Shown here: piece after piece, positions 1-7,460 of the stretch
Position numbering within the stretch: the first letter of the stretch is position 1
Layout of the letters: the number at the start of each line of letters is the position of its first letter
Position numbers and translations under genes: made by a program
Notes under the pieces: model-generated
Databases searched by the model: none
The model's input: only the letters and a program-made list of their open reading frames with translations
Told to the model about the DNA's origin: nothing
From: JAKJGV01 sp964617565
GTDB lineage: Bacteria > Verrucomicrobiota > Kiritimatiellia > CAIQIC01 > JAGNIJ01
Assembly (NCBI GenBank): GCA_964617565.1
Contig: CAZTYH010000078.1
Location: forward strand, 1-13,529
DNA length: 13,529 nt
Direction: 5' to 3'

Positions 1-119
1 AGGCCGAAAAGCGGCTGGGGAAACTCGACGGAAAGATGGAGCAGATTGACGGCGTAGTGAAAGGGCTCGAGCCGGGGACGGAAGAGAGGAGTCAGGACTC
101 AGAGGACAGACGTCAGTAG
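1..119 (+). CDS. C-terminal end of an unidentified protein (partial)
   Basis: An open frame enters from the left edge (codons from base 3) and stops at TAG 117-119, giving 38 visible residues. The first 28 residues are charged and helical-looking (AEKRLGKLDGKMEQIDGVV...), like the end of a coiled-coil or helical protein. The last ten residues (S-Q-D-S-E-D-R-R-Q region) and the stop codon are encoded by the heptamer repeat array that begins near base 89, so the original C-terminus may have been extended or replaced by the repeat. I do not recognise the family. That it is a real gene is inferred only from the open frame, its residue composition and its position upstream of parA; with so little visible it could be fortuitous. 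Confidence 0.4.
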   Translation, partial: AEKRLGKLDGKMEQIDGVVKGLEPGTEERSQDSEDRRQ

Positions 120-187
120 CTAGGAGTCAGAGGTCAGAGAGCAGGAATCCTGCTGTCCTCTGATCTCTGACTTCTTCCCCCTGATTT
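89..187. repeat. Degenerate 7-bp-period repeat array with a long hairpin
   Basis: Bases 89-144 split into eight consecutive heptamers, seven ending in CAG: GAGTCAG, GACTCAG, AGGACAG, ACGTCAG, TAGCTAG, GAGTCAG, AGGTCAG, AGAGCAG. From 153 the complementary motif appears in the same 7-bp phase, with CTG at 153, 160, 167 and 181 (CTT at 174). The two halves pair: 126-139 with 158-171 (14 pairs, one G-T wobble), then a 3-base bulge at 155-157, then AGCAGG 140-145 with CCTGCT 149-154 around a 3-base loop. The run TTCTTC follows, so the hairpin could also end transcription of the upstream gene. The array fills most of the 113-bp spacer before parA. The element family is unnamed here; comparable heptanucleotide arrays (STRR) are known in cyanobacteria. 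Confidence 0.8.
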
Positions 188-192
188 GACGC

Positions 193-221
193 TTGTCCCG
201 CTTCGAACCTCCGCTTATTCT
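193..221 (+). promoter_or_regulatory. Candidate sigma70-type promoter of parA, short leader
   Basis: TTGTCC (193-198, 4/6 to consensus) and TATTCT (216-221, 4/6) are separated by 17 bp. The -10 ends 11 bp before the parA ATG, so transcription would start about five bases before it. No Shine-Dalgarno sequence is seen. Found by eye; the support is the exact spacing and the same layout at three other starts in the window. Confidence 0.4.
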
Positions 222-232
222 ACGGCCCGATT

Positions 233-1108
233 ATGGCGACTCCGGTCATAGCAATTGCCAACCAGAAAGGCGGCGTGGGAAAAACCACGACCGCCATCAA
301 CCTGGCCGCCTGCCTCACAGTTCAGCGGCAGAACATTCTTCTCATTGATCTCGACCCCCAGGCAAACGCCACCAGTGGACTCGGGGTTGAGAAAACGCCC
401 GGACAAAGCATTTACAAAGCCCTGCTCGGCGAAGTCGGTGTGGAAAACGTCATTCGTCCGACAACATACAAGCGGCTCGACATCATCGCCTCCGAGCTCG
501 ACCTTGCGGGTGCCGAAGTAGACATCGCGCGGGCGGATAATTACCTGCACCGGCTTAAAGAATCGCTCGCCCCCATCCTGGAGCAGGATCGCTACGATTT
601 CATTTTTGTGGATTGCCCTCCGTCGCTCGGTATTCTCACCATGAACGCGCTGACGGCGGCGGAATCCCTTCTCATCCCCCTGCAATGCGAATACTACGCG
701 TTGGAGGGCTTGAGCGTGATTATTGATCTTGTCGAAAAGCTGAGGACCAGCGGTACCAATCCGCAGTTGCACCTCGAAGGCATCATCATGACGATGTACG
801 ACGGGCGCACCAATTTATCACAGGCCGTCGTGCAGGACGTGTACAAGCACTTCGGAAACCGGATTTATGAAACGCTGATTCCGCGCACTATCCGGCTCGG
901 TGAAGCGCCCAGCTTCGGCAAGCCGATCATTGATTATGACCGCCAGTCTGTCGGCGCCGTCGCATACCTTCAACTGGCGAAAGAGTTCTTGCAGCGGCGG
1001 GGCAGCGAAGAAGCGCGCTCCTTCCCATTCCAGAGCGAATCCCCCATCGCCGAAGCCGCCGAAGCACAAGCCGCCCAGGCGGAAGACCGGGAAGAGCTCC
1101 CGGAATAA
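233..1108 (+). CDS. parA: ParA/Soj chromosome-partitioning ATPase
   Basis: This 291-residue protein is a chromosomal ParA of the Soj type, a dimerising ATPase that binds DNA and, with ParB on parS sites, moves replication origins apart. It has the deviant Walker A motif KGGVGKTTT (residues 12-20, with both K12 and K17), the DLDPQ switch (39-43), Walker B FIFVDCPPS with D127, and the EYYALEGL stretch (153-160) typical of Soj. Its core matches the usual 250-260 residues; the last ~25 residues are an Ala/Glu-rich acidic tail. The ATG at 233 lies directly before the conserved PVIAIANQKGG strand, so the start is secure, although no SD is visible. ParB, normally the next gene, is absent: the convergent deformylase follows after 10 bp. 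A MinD or plasmid-type role is less likely given the Soj motifs. Confidence 0.95.
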   Translation: MATPVIAIANQKGGVGKTTTAINLAACLTVQRQNILLIDLDPQANATSGLGVEKTPGQSIYKALLGEVGVENVIRPTTYKRLDIIASELDLAGAEVDIARADNYLHRLKESLAPILEQDRYDFIFVDCPPSLGILTMNALTAAESLLIPLQCEYYALEGLSVIIDLVEKLRTSGTNPQLHLEGIIMTMYDGRTNLSQAVVQDVYKHFGNRIYETLIPRTIRLGEAPSFGKPIIDYDRQSVGAVAYLQLAKEFLQRRGSEEARSFPFQSESPIAEAAEAQAAQAEDREELPE

Positions 1109-1118
1109 GGCTCGTTCG

Positions 1119-1679
1119 CTACGCAATACCCAGCGCCTCGCGGGTTTCGTTTTTCATGCGCTTCAACTGGCCGCGCAGCGCAATGCGCTTCACCGAAGAC
1201 ATACGGTCCACGAGAAGCACCCCGTTCAAGTGATCCATCTCGTGCTGCACTGCGCGCGCCACAAACTTCTTCAGGCGAAGCTCGCAGCTCTTCCCGCCCA
1301 AATCCAGGAAGCGCACGAGCACCTCAACCGGTCTCTTCACGGGCGCGTAAATTCCGGGGAAGCTCAGACACCCCTCTTCCGCGGTTTCCTGCTCCTTCGA
1401 TGCCTCGACGATTTCGGGATTAACCAGCACGAGCGGCATCTGTACGTCCGGGTTGAAGCGACTCCCCTGCTCATCCGCATCGTACTCCGGCGGGACCTCC
1501 ACCACGCACACCGCTTCCGTGCGTCCTACCTGCTGGGCAGCCAGGCCAACCCCGTTTTCGGCGTGCATGGTCTCGATCATGCTCTTCGCCAGCGCGCGAA
1601 TTGCCTCGTTTACCTCGCCCACAGGCTCCGCCTTTTCCCGCAGCACGTCATCACCGTAGGTATGGATTTCCATTTTCAT
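1119..1679 (-). CDS. def: Peptide deformylase
   Basis: This 186-residue cytoplasmic metalloenzyme removes the formyl group from the N-terminal methionine of new proteins. All three family motifs are intact: GVGLAAQQVG (43-52, with the conserved Gln50), EGCLSFPG (102-109, metal ligand C104) and QHEMDH (145-150, metal ligands H146 and H150, catalytic E147). The length fits a type 1 enzyme; an insertion of about ten residues near 64-78 (PPEYDADEQGSRF) is somewhat long. Two starts are possible, ATG 1679 or ATG 1673, since translation begins MKMEIHTYG; the outer one is chosen without SD support. The gene stands alone on the minus strand, converging with parA and divergent from the GT2 gene. Its usual partner fmt is not in the window. 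Confidence 0.96.
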   Translation of the reverse strand: MKMEIHTYGDDVLREKAEPVGEVNEAIRALAKSMIETMHAENGVGLAAQQVGRTEAVCVVEVPPEYDADEQGSRFNPDVQMPLVLVNPEIVEASKEQETAEEGCLSFPGIYAPVKRPVEVLVRFLDLGGKSCELRLKKFVARAVQHEMDHLNGVLLVDRMSSVKRIALRGQLKRMKNETREALGIA

Positions 1680-1691
1680 TGCTTTCAGCCT

Positions 1692-1719
1692 AGCATACTC
1701 GAATACAGGGGTAAATCAA
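1692..1719 (-). promoter_or_regulatory. Candidate promoter of def, short leader
   Basis: Reading the minus strand, TTGATT (1719-1714, 4/6) and TATGCT (1697-1692, 4/6) are 16 bp apart. The -10 ends 12 bp before the def ATG, so the leader would be about five to six bases. It shares the 89-bp divergent spacer with the promoter of the GT2 gene, without overlap. Confidence 0.38.
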
Positions 1720-1730
1720 CAGGATGCGCC

Positions 1731-1769
1731 TTGCCGTTTCAGCGCCCTTTGCGTAAAGTGCCTTACGCA
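1731..1769 (+). promoter_or_regulatory. Candidate promoter plus palindrome at the start of the GT2 gene
   Basis: TTGCCG (1731-1736, 4/6) and TAAAGT (1754-1759, 4/6) are 17 bp apart, and the -10 ends nine bases before ATG 1769. A perfect 7-bp inverted repeat, TGCGTAA at 1750-1756 and TTACGCA at 1763-1769, overlaps the -10 and includes the A of the start codon. It could be an operator for a small dimeric repressor or an RNA hairpin that hides the start. No SD is present. Confidence 0.4.
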
Positions 1770-2682
1770 TGAACGACACCTTGATTGTCGTCCCAACCTA
1801 TAACGAAAAGGAAAATGTCCGGGATATAGCTCGGGCCGTTTTCGGCCATCGTCCCGAATCGGACATTTTGTTCGTTGACGACAACTCCCCCGACGGGACC
1901 GGCAAGCTGCTCGACGAAATGACCGCGGCGGATCCCCGAATCCACGTCCTCCACCGAGAGGGAAAACAGGGATTGGGCCGGGCCTACATCGCCGGTTTTA
2001 AATGGGCACTTGAACGGCGCTACGAGTTCATCTTCGAAATGGATGCCGATTTTTCCCATGATCCGCGCGACATCCCACGCATCCGCGAAGCCGCGGAACG
2101 CGCCGACCTCGTACTCGGTTCCCGTTATGTCGGCGGCATCCGCGTCATCAACTGGCCGCTCAGCCGGTTGATCCTGAGTCGCGGCGCCGGCGCCTACGTT
2201 CACCTCATTACCGGACTGCCGTTCACGGACCCCACCGGGGGCTACAAATGCTTCCGCCGCGCCGTGCTGGAGGCTATTGATCTCGATCGCATTCGATCCA
2301 ACGGATATTCATTTCAAATCGAAATGACGCACACGGCATGGATGCTGGGTTTTCGTATCGTGGATGTCCCGATCACTTTTGAAGAACGCCGCTCCGGTCA
2401 GTCCAAGATGAGCTCGGATATCGTGCACGAAGCACTGTGGATGGTCTGGAAGCTCCTGTTCCGATGCGGGTTGCGGCGCAGGCCCCGAACGATAAATCCG
2501 AAAAGCGTGGNNNNNNNNNNNNNNNNNNNNNNNNNNNNNNNNNNNNNNNNNNNNNNNNNNNNNNNNNNNNNNNNNNNNNNNNNNNNNNNNNNNNNNNNNN
2601 NNNNNNNNNNCTGTTCCGATGCGGGTTGCGGCGCAGGCCCCGAACGATAAATCCGAAAAGCGTGGCCGCCGGGGGGGCATGA
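1769..2682 (+). CDS. Polyprenyl-phosphate mannose synthase-like glycosyltransferase (GT2), split by an assembly gap
   Basis: A membrane-associated GT2 enzyme of the dolichol/polyprenol-phosphate mannose synthase (DPM1/Ppm1) type, which moves a hexose from a nucleotide sugar to a polyprenyl phosphate. Visible motifs are VVPTYNEKENV (7-17), FVDDNSPDGT (35-44), the metal-binding MDADFSHDP (91-99), LGSRYVGG (116-123), DPTGGYKCFRR (154-164) and RRSGQSKMS (207-215). There is no C-terminal membrane domain, as in the soluble DPM1 form. A 100-N gap with duplicated 55-bp flanks breaks the frame; removing one copy and the Ns gives a clean 252-residue protein ending at TGA 2680-2682, a normal family length. 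The next gene starts at the following base in the same frame. The sugar (mannose or glucose) cannot be told from sequence. Confidence 0.9.
2456..2665. other. Scaffold gap flanked by identical 55-bp contig ends
   Basis: Bases 2456-2510 and 2611-2665 are the same 55 bp, on either side of exactly 100 Ns (2511-2610). This is what a scaffolder leaves when two contigs overlap by an assembly k-mer length and are not merged. Collapsing the copies restores the reading frame of the GT2 gene, so no sequence is likely to be missing. Confidence 0.93.
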
Positions 2683-3591
2683 ATGGACAAGATCAGGCTC
2701 CATGACGTATTCCTCGCGCTGCGTCCGAAACAGTGGACCAAAAACGCTGTCGTTTTTGCGGCCTTTATCTTCGCCCTGGGCGACCGCCAGCAGAGCCTGA
2801 ACCCGAGCGCCTTCTGGACCGTGCTCTTTGCTGCGATTGCATTTTGTATGGTCTCCAGCGGTGTTTACCTGTTCAACGACGCGCGCGACATTGAGGCCGA
2901 CCGCGCGCATCCAAAGAAAAAGAATCGCCCGGTCGCCGCCGGCCGGATTTCAATCTCCACCGCGTTGGGTCTTGCCGCCTCCCTGATATCAACAGGCATC
3001 ATCGTCTCGTGGACCCTGTCTGTTTCACTTCTTTACGTCGTCGCGGGTTATGTCGTCCTTCAAGTTGCCTATACGCTGGTGCTCAAGAAGGTGGCGTTGA
3101 TAGATCTCTTTGTCATTGCAGCGGGCTTTGTACTGCGCGCGCTGGCCGGCGCCGTCGTTCTTGAAGGGGTTCGCATTTCGCCATGGCTGCTCCTCTGCAC
3201 CCTGTTGCTTGCGCTTTTCCTGGCCTTGTGCAAGCGGCGGCACGAGAAAGTCGTACTCAGCGACCTTGGAACGGATATTCGCGAAAATCTTGCGCGGTAT
3301 GACCAGCAATTGCTGGACCAACTCATCGCCATCGTCAGCGCGGCAACGATCGTATCCTATTCCCTTTACACCTTGTGGCCCGATACCGTCGAAAAGTTCC
3401 AAACCACGCATCTCGCGTTCACAATTCCATTCGTTATTTTCGGTATTTTCAGGTATCTCGACCTCGTTTACCGCCACGAAAAAGGCGATCAGCCCGAACA
3501 AATCCTTCTCACCGATATCCCCCTCCTGGTGGACCTTGTCCTTTACGGGCTGACCGTCGCCCTCGTCCTGCTCCGGACCTCCCCCATGTAA
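2683..3591 (+). CDS. UbiA-family decaprenyl-phosphate phosphoribosyltransferase homologue
   Basis: A 302-residue integral membrane prenyl-phosphate transferase resembling mycobacterial Rv3806c, which joins PRPP to decaprenyl phosphate to make the lipid precursor of ribose or arabinose donors. Family signs are LRPKQWTKN (13-21), the metal-binding NDARDIEAD (65-73) followed by HPKKKNRPVAAG (76-87), the second acidic region around DLFVIAAGFVLRALAGA (about 141-157), then SPWLLLCTLLLALFLALCKRRHE and RYDQQLLDQLIAIVSA. About eight or nine membrane helices are expected. ATG 2683 directly abuts the TGA of the GT2 gene; the G7 run at 2671-2677 is the only SD-like sequence, so translational coupling is likely. 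No DprE1/DprE2 epimerase or Rv3807c-type phosphatase is nearby. A quinone-pathway UbiA is less likely because the LRPKQWTKN and KRRHE signatures fit the phosphoribosyl group. Confidence 0.88.
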   Translation: MDKIRLHDVFLALRPKQWTKNAVVFAAFIFALGDRQQSLNPSAFWTVLFAAIAFCMVSSGVYLFNDARDIEADRAHPKKKNRPVAAGRISISTALGLAASLISTGIIVSWTLSVSLLYVVAGYVVLQVAYTLVLKKVALIDLFVIAAGFVLRALAGAVVLEGVRISPWLLLCTLLLALFLALCKRRHEKVVLSDLGTDIRENLARYDQQLLDQLIAIVSAATIVSYSLYTLWPDTVEKFQTTHLAFTIPFVIFGIFRYLDLVYRHEKGDQPEQILLTDIPLLVDLVLYGLTVALVLLRTSPM

Positions 3592-3649
3592 CTATCACAT
3601 GAACGCCCGAGGCTCTTGCATGGTCAAAGGGTTCAAAGCTTGACGATGG

Positions 3650-3670
3650 GGGCTCAAAAGCCCTACTTTT
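3650..3670 (+). terminator. Small terminator-like hairpin after the UbiA-family gene
   Basis: GGGCT (3650-3654) pairs with AGCCC (3659-3663) around a CAAA loop, followed by TACTTTT. The stem has only five pairs and the T-run is interrupted, so termination would be partial. It lies 59 bp past the UbiA-family stop, in the 131-bp spacer before the DUF2723 gene. It overlaps a possible promoter (TTGACG 3640-3645, 18 bp, TACTTT 3664-3669) that could serve the DUF2723 gene. Nothing else is evident in the spacer. Confidence 0.4.
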
Positions 3671-3722
3671 CGGCGTTCTTACATCAGGGCAGGTCACATC
3701 TTCGAAGATTGGATTCATAGCC

Positions 3723-6553
3723 ATGGCTGAAAGAGATACCGCCGGGCGGGAAGAACCGGCAATCGGGGCGGAGGGAATCTCCTTTTTTGATCGCGAAACA
3801 GGCCCTTTCTTTCGAAAAGTGGACTGGAGTGCCTTCTGGACTACACTCATCATTTCGCTCGGGGCCTATTGGTACACGCTTGCACCCACCGTCACGCTGG
3901 AAGACTCCGGAGAATTGGCTGTCGCCTCGGATTATCTCGGCGTTCCCCACCCACCCGGTTATCCGATCTGGTCGCTCTTAACCTGGTTTTTCCAGTGGAT
4001 TTTCGGATGGGTCCGTTACAACGGCCATCCCAACCCCGCATGGGGCGTCGCATTCTGCTCTGCCGTGTGCGGCGCCGCCGCATGCGCAGTGCTGGCATTG
4101 CTGATCAGCCGGTCCGGCGCCGACATGCTTCGCAGCAGCAAGCGGGCAACTGAAACGCTGGGCCTTAAAACCGAATCACTCATTTGCTGGGTAGGCGGTG
4201 TGACCGGCGGCTTGCTCTTCGCGTTCAGCCCCGTGCTCTGGTCGCAATCGGTCATCGTCGAGGTGTACAGTCTGAACGCGCTCTTCCTCACGTTGATCAT
4301 CCTGTTGACCTATCACTGGATGTGCCGCCCCAGGGAAGACTATCTGCTCTATCTCACCGGTTTTCTGTTCGGCCTCGCCTTCACCAACCACCAGACCATC
4401 CTCTTTGCAGGACTCGGACTGGCGGCAGCTATCTGGTTCCGCGACCGGCGGCTGTTCCGCGACTGCATGGCCGCCGGCTGTCTGCTGGTGGCTGGATACC
4501 TGATCTGGAAAGCGGCGGGCATTAAAGGCGTTGCGTCGGAAGCCGCGCTGCGCCAGAAGCACCTCACCGTCATGATGGCGATTCTTTTCCTGGTATCGCC
4601 GGCCGGCCTGTTCCTGATTGAACGGCGATTGTTCACCGAGTGGAAACGCGTCACCCTCATCATCGCCAGCATGCTCCTCGGCTTATCCTTCTATGCCTAC
4701 CTGCCGTTTTCGTCCGAACAGAATCCGCCCATCAACTGGGGCTATCCTCGCACACAGGAAGGCTTCAAACACGCTTTCACGCGCGGGCAATACGAGAAGA
4801 TAGATCCTGTGGCGAATCTCAAGCATGCCGTCCAGAATCCGGGCTACTTCTTTGCGCTGCTGAACACGGTCATCACCAATCCGCGGGATTACATATCCGT
4901 TGTAACCCAGTTCATGTGGTGGATTTCGGCACTCGCCCTGCTCATCCCGGTCTTCTGGCGCTTTCTTGACCGGCGGGCGCGAAACTGGCTCTGGACCACG
5001 ATACTCACTTTCCTGTCCCTGACCGTCATTTTCCTTGTCTTTCAATACCCCCAGCTCGACGTGCAAACGCTCTTCATCGGCCGCGTGCAGTACATCCAGG
5101 CGCACGCCGTTTTTGCCCTCTGGATCGCCTACGGGCTGATTTTCGGCCTGACGTGGATTGAAGTGATTGCCGGCGGACGCGGCGCAGTTAAATTTGCGGG
5201 CATCACCGCCGTGGCCCTTCTCCCGCTTGCCCTCGTGCTGCGCAACGCATACGACGACGAATACCTGAAGATCGTCGGAGGCGTGGAACAAAATGGTCAT
5301 GACTTCGGCTGGCAGTTCGGAAACTGGCAGCTCCAGGGCGAGGAAGGAATTCGCGCCGATTTCGAATACGAGCTTTCGCCCGAGGAATTCGAGCAAGTCT
5401 GGGCCGATTACCCCACCCCGGGCTATCCGCAGCCAATGGGCACCAACGCCATTTTCTACGGAGGTACCGATCCGGGACGATTCGTGCCCACCTACATGAT
5501 CTATTGCGCCAAGGTCCGCACCGATGTGTACCTGATCACCCAGAACGCGCTCGCCGATAACACGTACATGAGCGTAATGCGCGATCTCTACGGCGACACG
5601 ATCTGGATTCCATCCCAGCAGGACAGCAACGTGGCGTTTCAGAAATACGTCGAGGATGTCCAGGCCGGACGCATTCCGGCTGGCGCCGAGGTGCAGTTCC
5701 AGGATGGACGCGTCAGCGTGCAGGGCGTGCAGGGCGTCATGATGATCAACGGAATCCTCGCGCGCATGATTTTCGATTACAACAAGCATAAGCACCCGTT
5801 TTACGTCGAGGAAAGCTATGTGATCCCGTGGATGTATCCTTATCTCGAACCCCACGGATTGATCATGAAAATCAACAACGACCAGATCCCGAACCTCTCC
5901 CCCGATCTCGTCGAAAACGACCGGAAATTCTGGGATTGGTACACGGACCGGTTGCTGAGTAATCCGAAGTTCCTGCGCGATGTCGTCGCGCGTAAAACGT
6001 TCTCGAAACTGCGTGGCGCCATCGCCGGGATCTATTCGTACCGGCGCATGTTCGACCAGGCCGAATACGCGTTCCAGCAGGCGATTGATCTTTACCCGCT
6101 CAGCCCCGAAGCCAACTTCCGGCTGGCGGATGTACACATGCAACAACGCGAATTCACCGATGCGCGCATCCTCATCGAAAAATTCCTGAAGCTTGACCCG
6201 GCCAACACCAAGGTGCGCGACTTCCTCAACCAGATTCGCGAAACCGAAACGGCCGATCTCAGGCGCGTGGAACTGGAAGCTCTCTTTGCCTCAGGCCAGG
6301 GCGAGCTCAATGCCGCCATGGAACTGGCTGACCTGTATTTCCGGCTGCGCATGGACGGGCCCTTCCAGGGGCTCACCATGAACATCCTGAACGACACCAA
6401 CATCCCGCCCAACTACTACCTGATGATCGCCAAGATGTACGCGGATGCACGGCGGATGGATCTGCTGGCTCATGCATTGCAACGATATCTTTCGCGGCAG
6501 CCCGGCGATCCGCGCGTGTGGGTGGACCTCGCCGCAGTGCAGATCGTACTGCA
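3723..6553 (+). CDS. DUF2723-family GT-C-type membrane glycosyltransferase with TPR tail (3' end lost in gap)
   Basis: A large membrane protein of the DUF2723 (PF11028-type) group, proposed relatives of protein O-mannosyltransferases that use lipid-phosphate sugars on the outer face of the membrane. After a 35-residue cytoplasmic start come many membrane segments (about residues 38-510). The first outer loop carries the family signature TVTLEDSGELAVASDYLG (57-73) with E60, D61 and E64, and HPPGYP (76-81). Residues 510-760 form a soluble outer domain (NAIFYGGTDPGRFVPTYM), and from about 763 TPR-like helix pairs follow (KLRGAIAGIYSYRRMFDQAEYAFQQA, then DARILIEKFLKLDP). 943 residues are visible before the N gap; translation past it is out of frame and meaningless. 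ATG 3723 is the first in frame and is preceded by only a weak GGA. Its place after two lipid-sugar enzymes supports a lipid-linked donor, but its acceptor is unknown. Confidence 0.88.
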
Positions 6554-6653
6554 NNNNNNNNNNNNNNNNNNNNNNNNNNNNNNNNNNNNNNNNNNNNNNN
6601 NNNNNNNNNNNNNNNNNNNNNNNNNNNNNNNNNNNNNNNNNNNNNNNNNNNNN
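6554..6653. other. Scaffold gap without flanking duplication
   Basis: Exactly 100 Ns lie between the plus-strand DUF2723 gene and the minus-strand btuD gene. Unlike the other two gaps, the flanks share no sequence, so this is probably a paired-end join of unknown true size. It hides the end of the DUF2723 protein, any convergent terminator and possibly more genes. Confidence 0.9.
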
Positions 6654-6655
6654 CT

Positions 6656-7456
6656 TCACTTCGCGCCCGGGACGACCACCAACCGGCCGTCGCCTCGCTG
6701 TATGGTTTCGACGGGATGCCTGTAAACGCGCGCAAGAATCGCCGGGTCCAGCACTTCGGCCGCAGCGCCGGACGCAGCCGTAGTGCCGCCATCCAGAAGA
6801 TGCAGTTGCGGACAAAACTCCGCGGCCAGATTCAAGTCATGCAGCGATACCACCACGGCCAGTTGCTGCTCACGATTCATCTGCGCGATCAGGCTCATCA
6901 GCGTCCACGCATGCTGGATATCCAGATGCGCGATCGGTTCATCCAGCAAAAGAATCTTCGGCTCCTGCGCCAATGCCATCGCCACGATTGCGCGCTGACG
7001 CTCGCCTGAGCTTAATTCGTCAATCGGCCGCTCGGACAGAGCCTCTACATCCATCAACGCCATCGCCCGTCGCACCGCATCCCGGTCTTTTGACGATAAC
7101 GGCGCCCACCCGGAAACATACGGGGTCCTCCCCATCGCCACGACATCCGCCACCGTGTACGCCACGGGCACCTCGACCGCCTGCGGAACAAACGCGAGCG
7201 TGCGCGCCAGGTCCCTCTTGGCAAAACGTTCAACGCCTTGCCCCATCACGCGCACTATCCCCGCGCTACAGCGCAACGCCCCGCTCAACAACCGGAGCAG
7301 GGTCGTTTTGCCGGAGCCATTCGGACCGATAAGCCCGACCACGCCGTCGGCGTGAACCCGAAGCGAGATGTGGTTCAAGACCGTCCGGCCATCATAGGTG
7401 GCAGAAACATCTTCTGCTTCCAGAACCGGATCCTGCTTGTCCGCGTTATCGTCCAT
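6656..7456 (-). CDS. btuD: B12/iron-type ABC importer ATPase (BtuD/FecE-like)
   Basis: The 266-residue ATPase subunit of a type II ABC importer, which powers uptake through the BtuC-like permease from the cytoplasmic side. The nucleotide-binding motifs are complete: Walker A GPNGSGKTT (44-52), Q-loop Q92 (FVPQ), signature LSSGERQR (148-155), Walker B ILLLDEP (168-174) and the H-loop SLHDLNLA (204-211). The stretch VADVVAMGRTPY (102-113) is characteristic of the FecE/BtuD/FhuC group. ATG 7456 begins four bases after the btuC stop, with a good SD (GGAG, eight-base spacing) inside the end of btuC, so the two genes are translated from one mRNA. The stop TGA (6658-6656) is three bases from the N gap. 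Substrate cannot be told from the ATPase alone; cobalamin is assigned from btuF. Confidence 0.93.
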   Translation of the reverse strand: MDDNADKQDPVLEAEDVSATYDGRTVLNHISLRVHADGVVGLIGPNGSGKTTLLRLLSGALRCSAGIVRVMGQGVERFAKRDLARTLAFVPQAVEVPVAYTVADVVAMGRTPYVSGWAPLSSKDRDAVRRAMALMDVEALSERPIDELSSGERQRAIVAMALAQEPKILLLDEPIAHLDIQHAWTLMSLIAQMNREQQLAVVVSLHDLNLAAEFCPQLHLLDGGTTAASGAAAEVLDPAILARVYRHPVETIQRGDGRLVVVPGAK

Positions 7457-7460
7457 GAAC

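Noticed and set aside
215..772. 185-residue minus-strand frame inside parA
   Set aside because: It is the antisense shadow of the ParA ATPase domain and lacks any family motif.
900..1772. 290-residue plus-strand frame across the end of parA and all of def
   Set aside because: Its sequence is rich in Arg, His and Pro, typical of the complement of a real gene; ParA and deformylase motifs fill the same DNA.
1769..2650. 293-residue version of the GT2 enzyme read through the Ns
   Set aside because: The 155-bp artefact shifts the frame; the real end is TGA 2680-2682 after collapsing the duplicate.
2456..2665. 55-bp direct repeats as attachment sites or target duplications
   Set aside because: They flank an exact 100-N block, sit inside a conserved gene and have the same length as the copies at the other gap; contig overlap explains them fully.
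3623..3644. GTCAA/TTGAC inverted repeat in the spacer before the DUF2723 gene
   Set aside because: Five-base arms in AT/GC-mixed sequence are expected by chance and no function is suggested.
4683..6146. 487-residue open frame on the minus strand opposite the DUF2723 gene
   Set aside because: It lies fully antisense to a clearly conserved protein, has no recognisable motif, and such frames are common opposite GC-rich genes.
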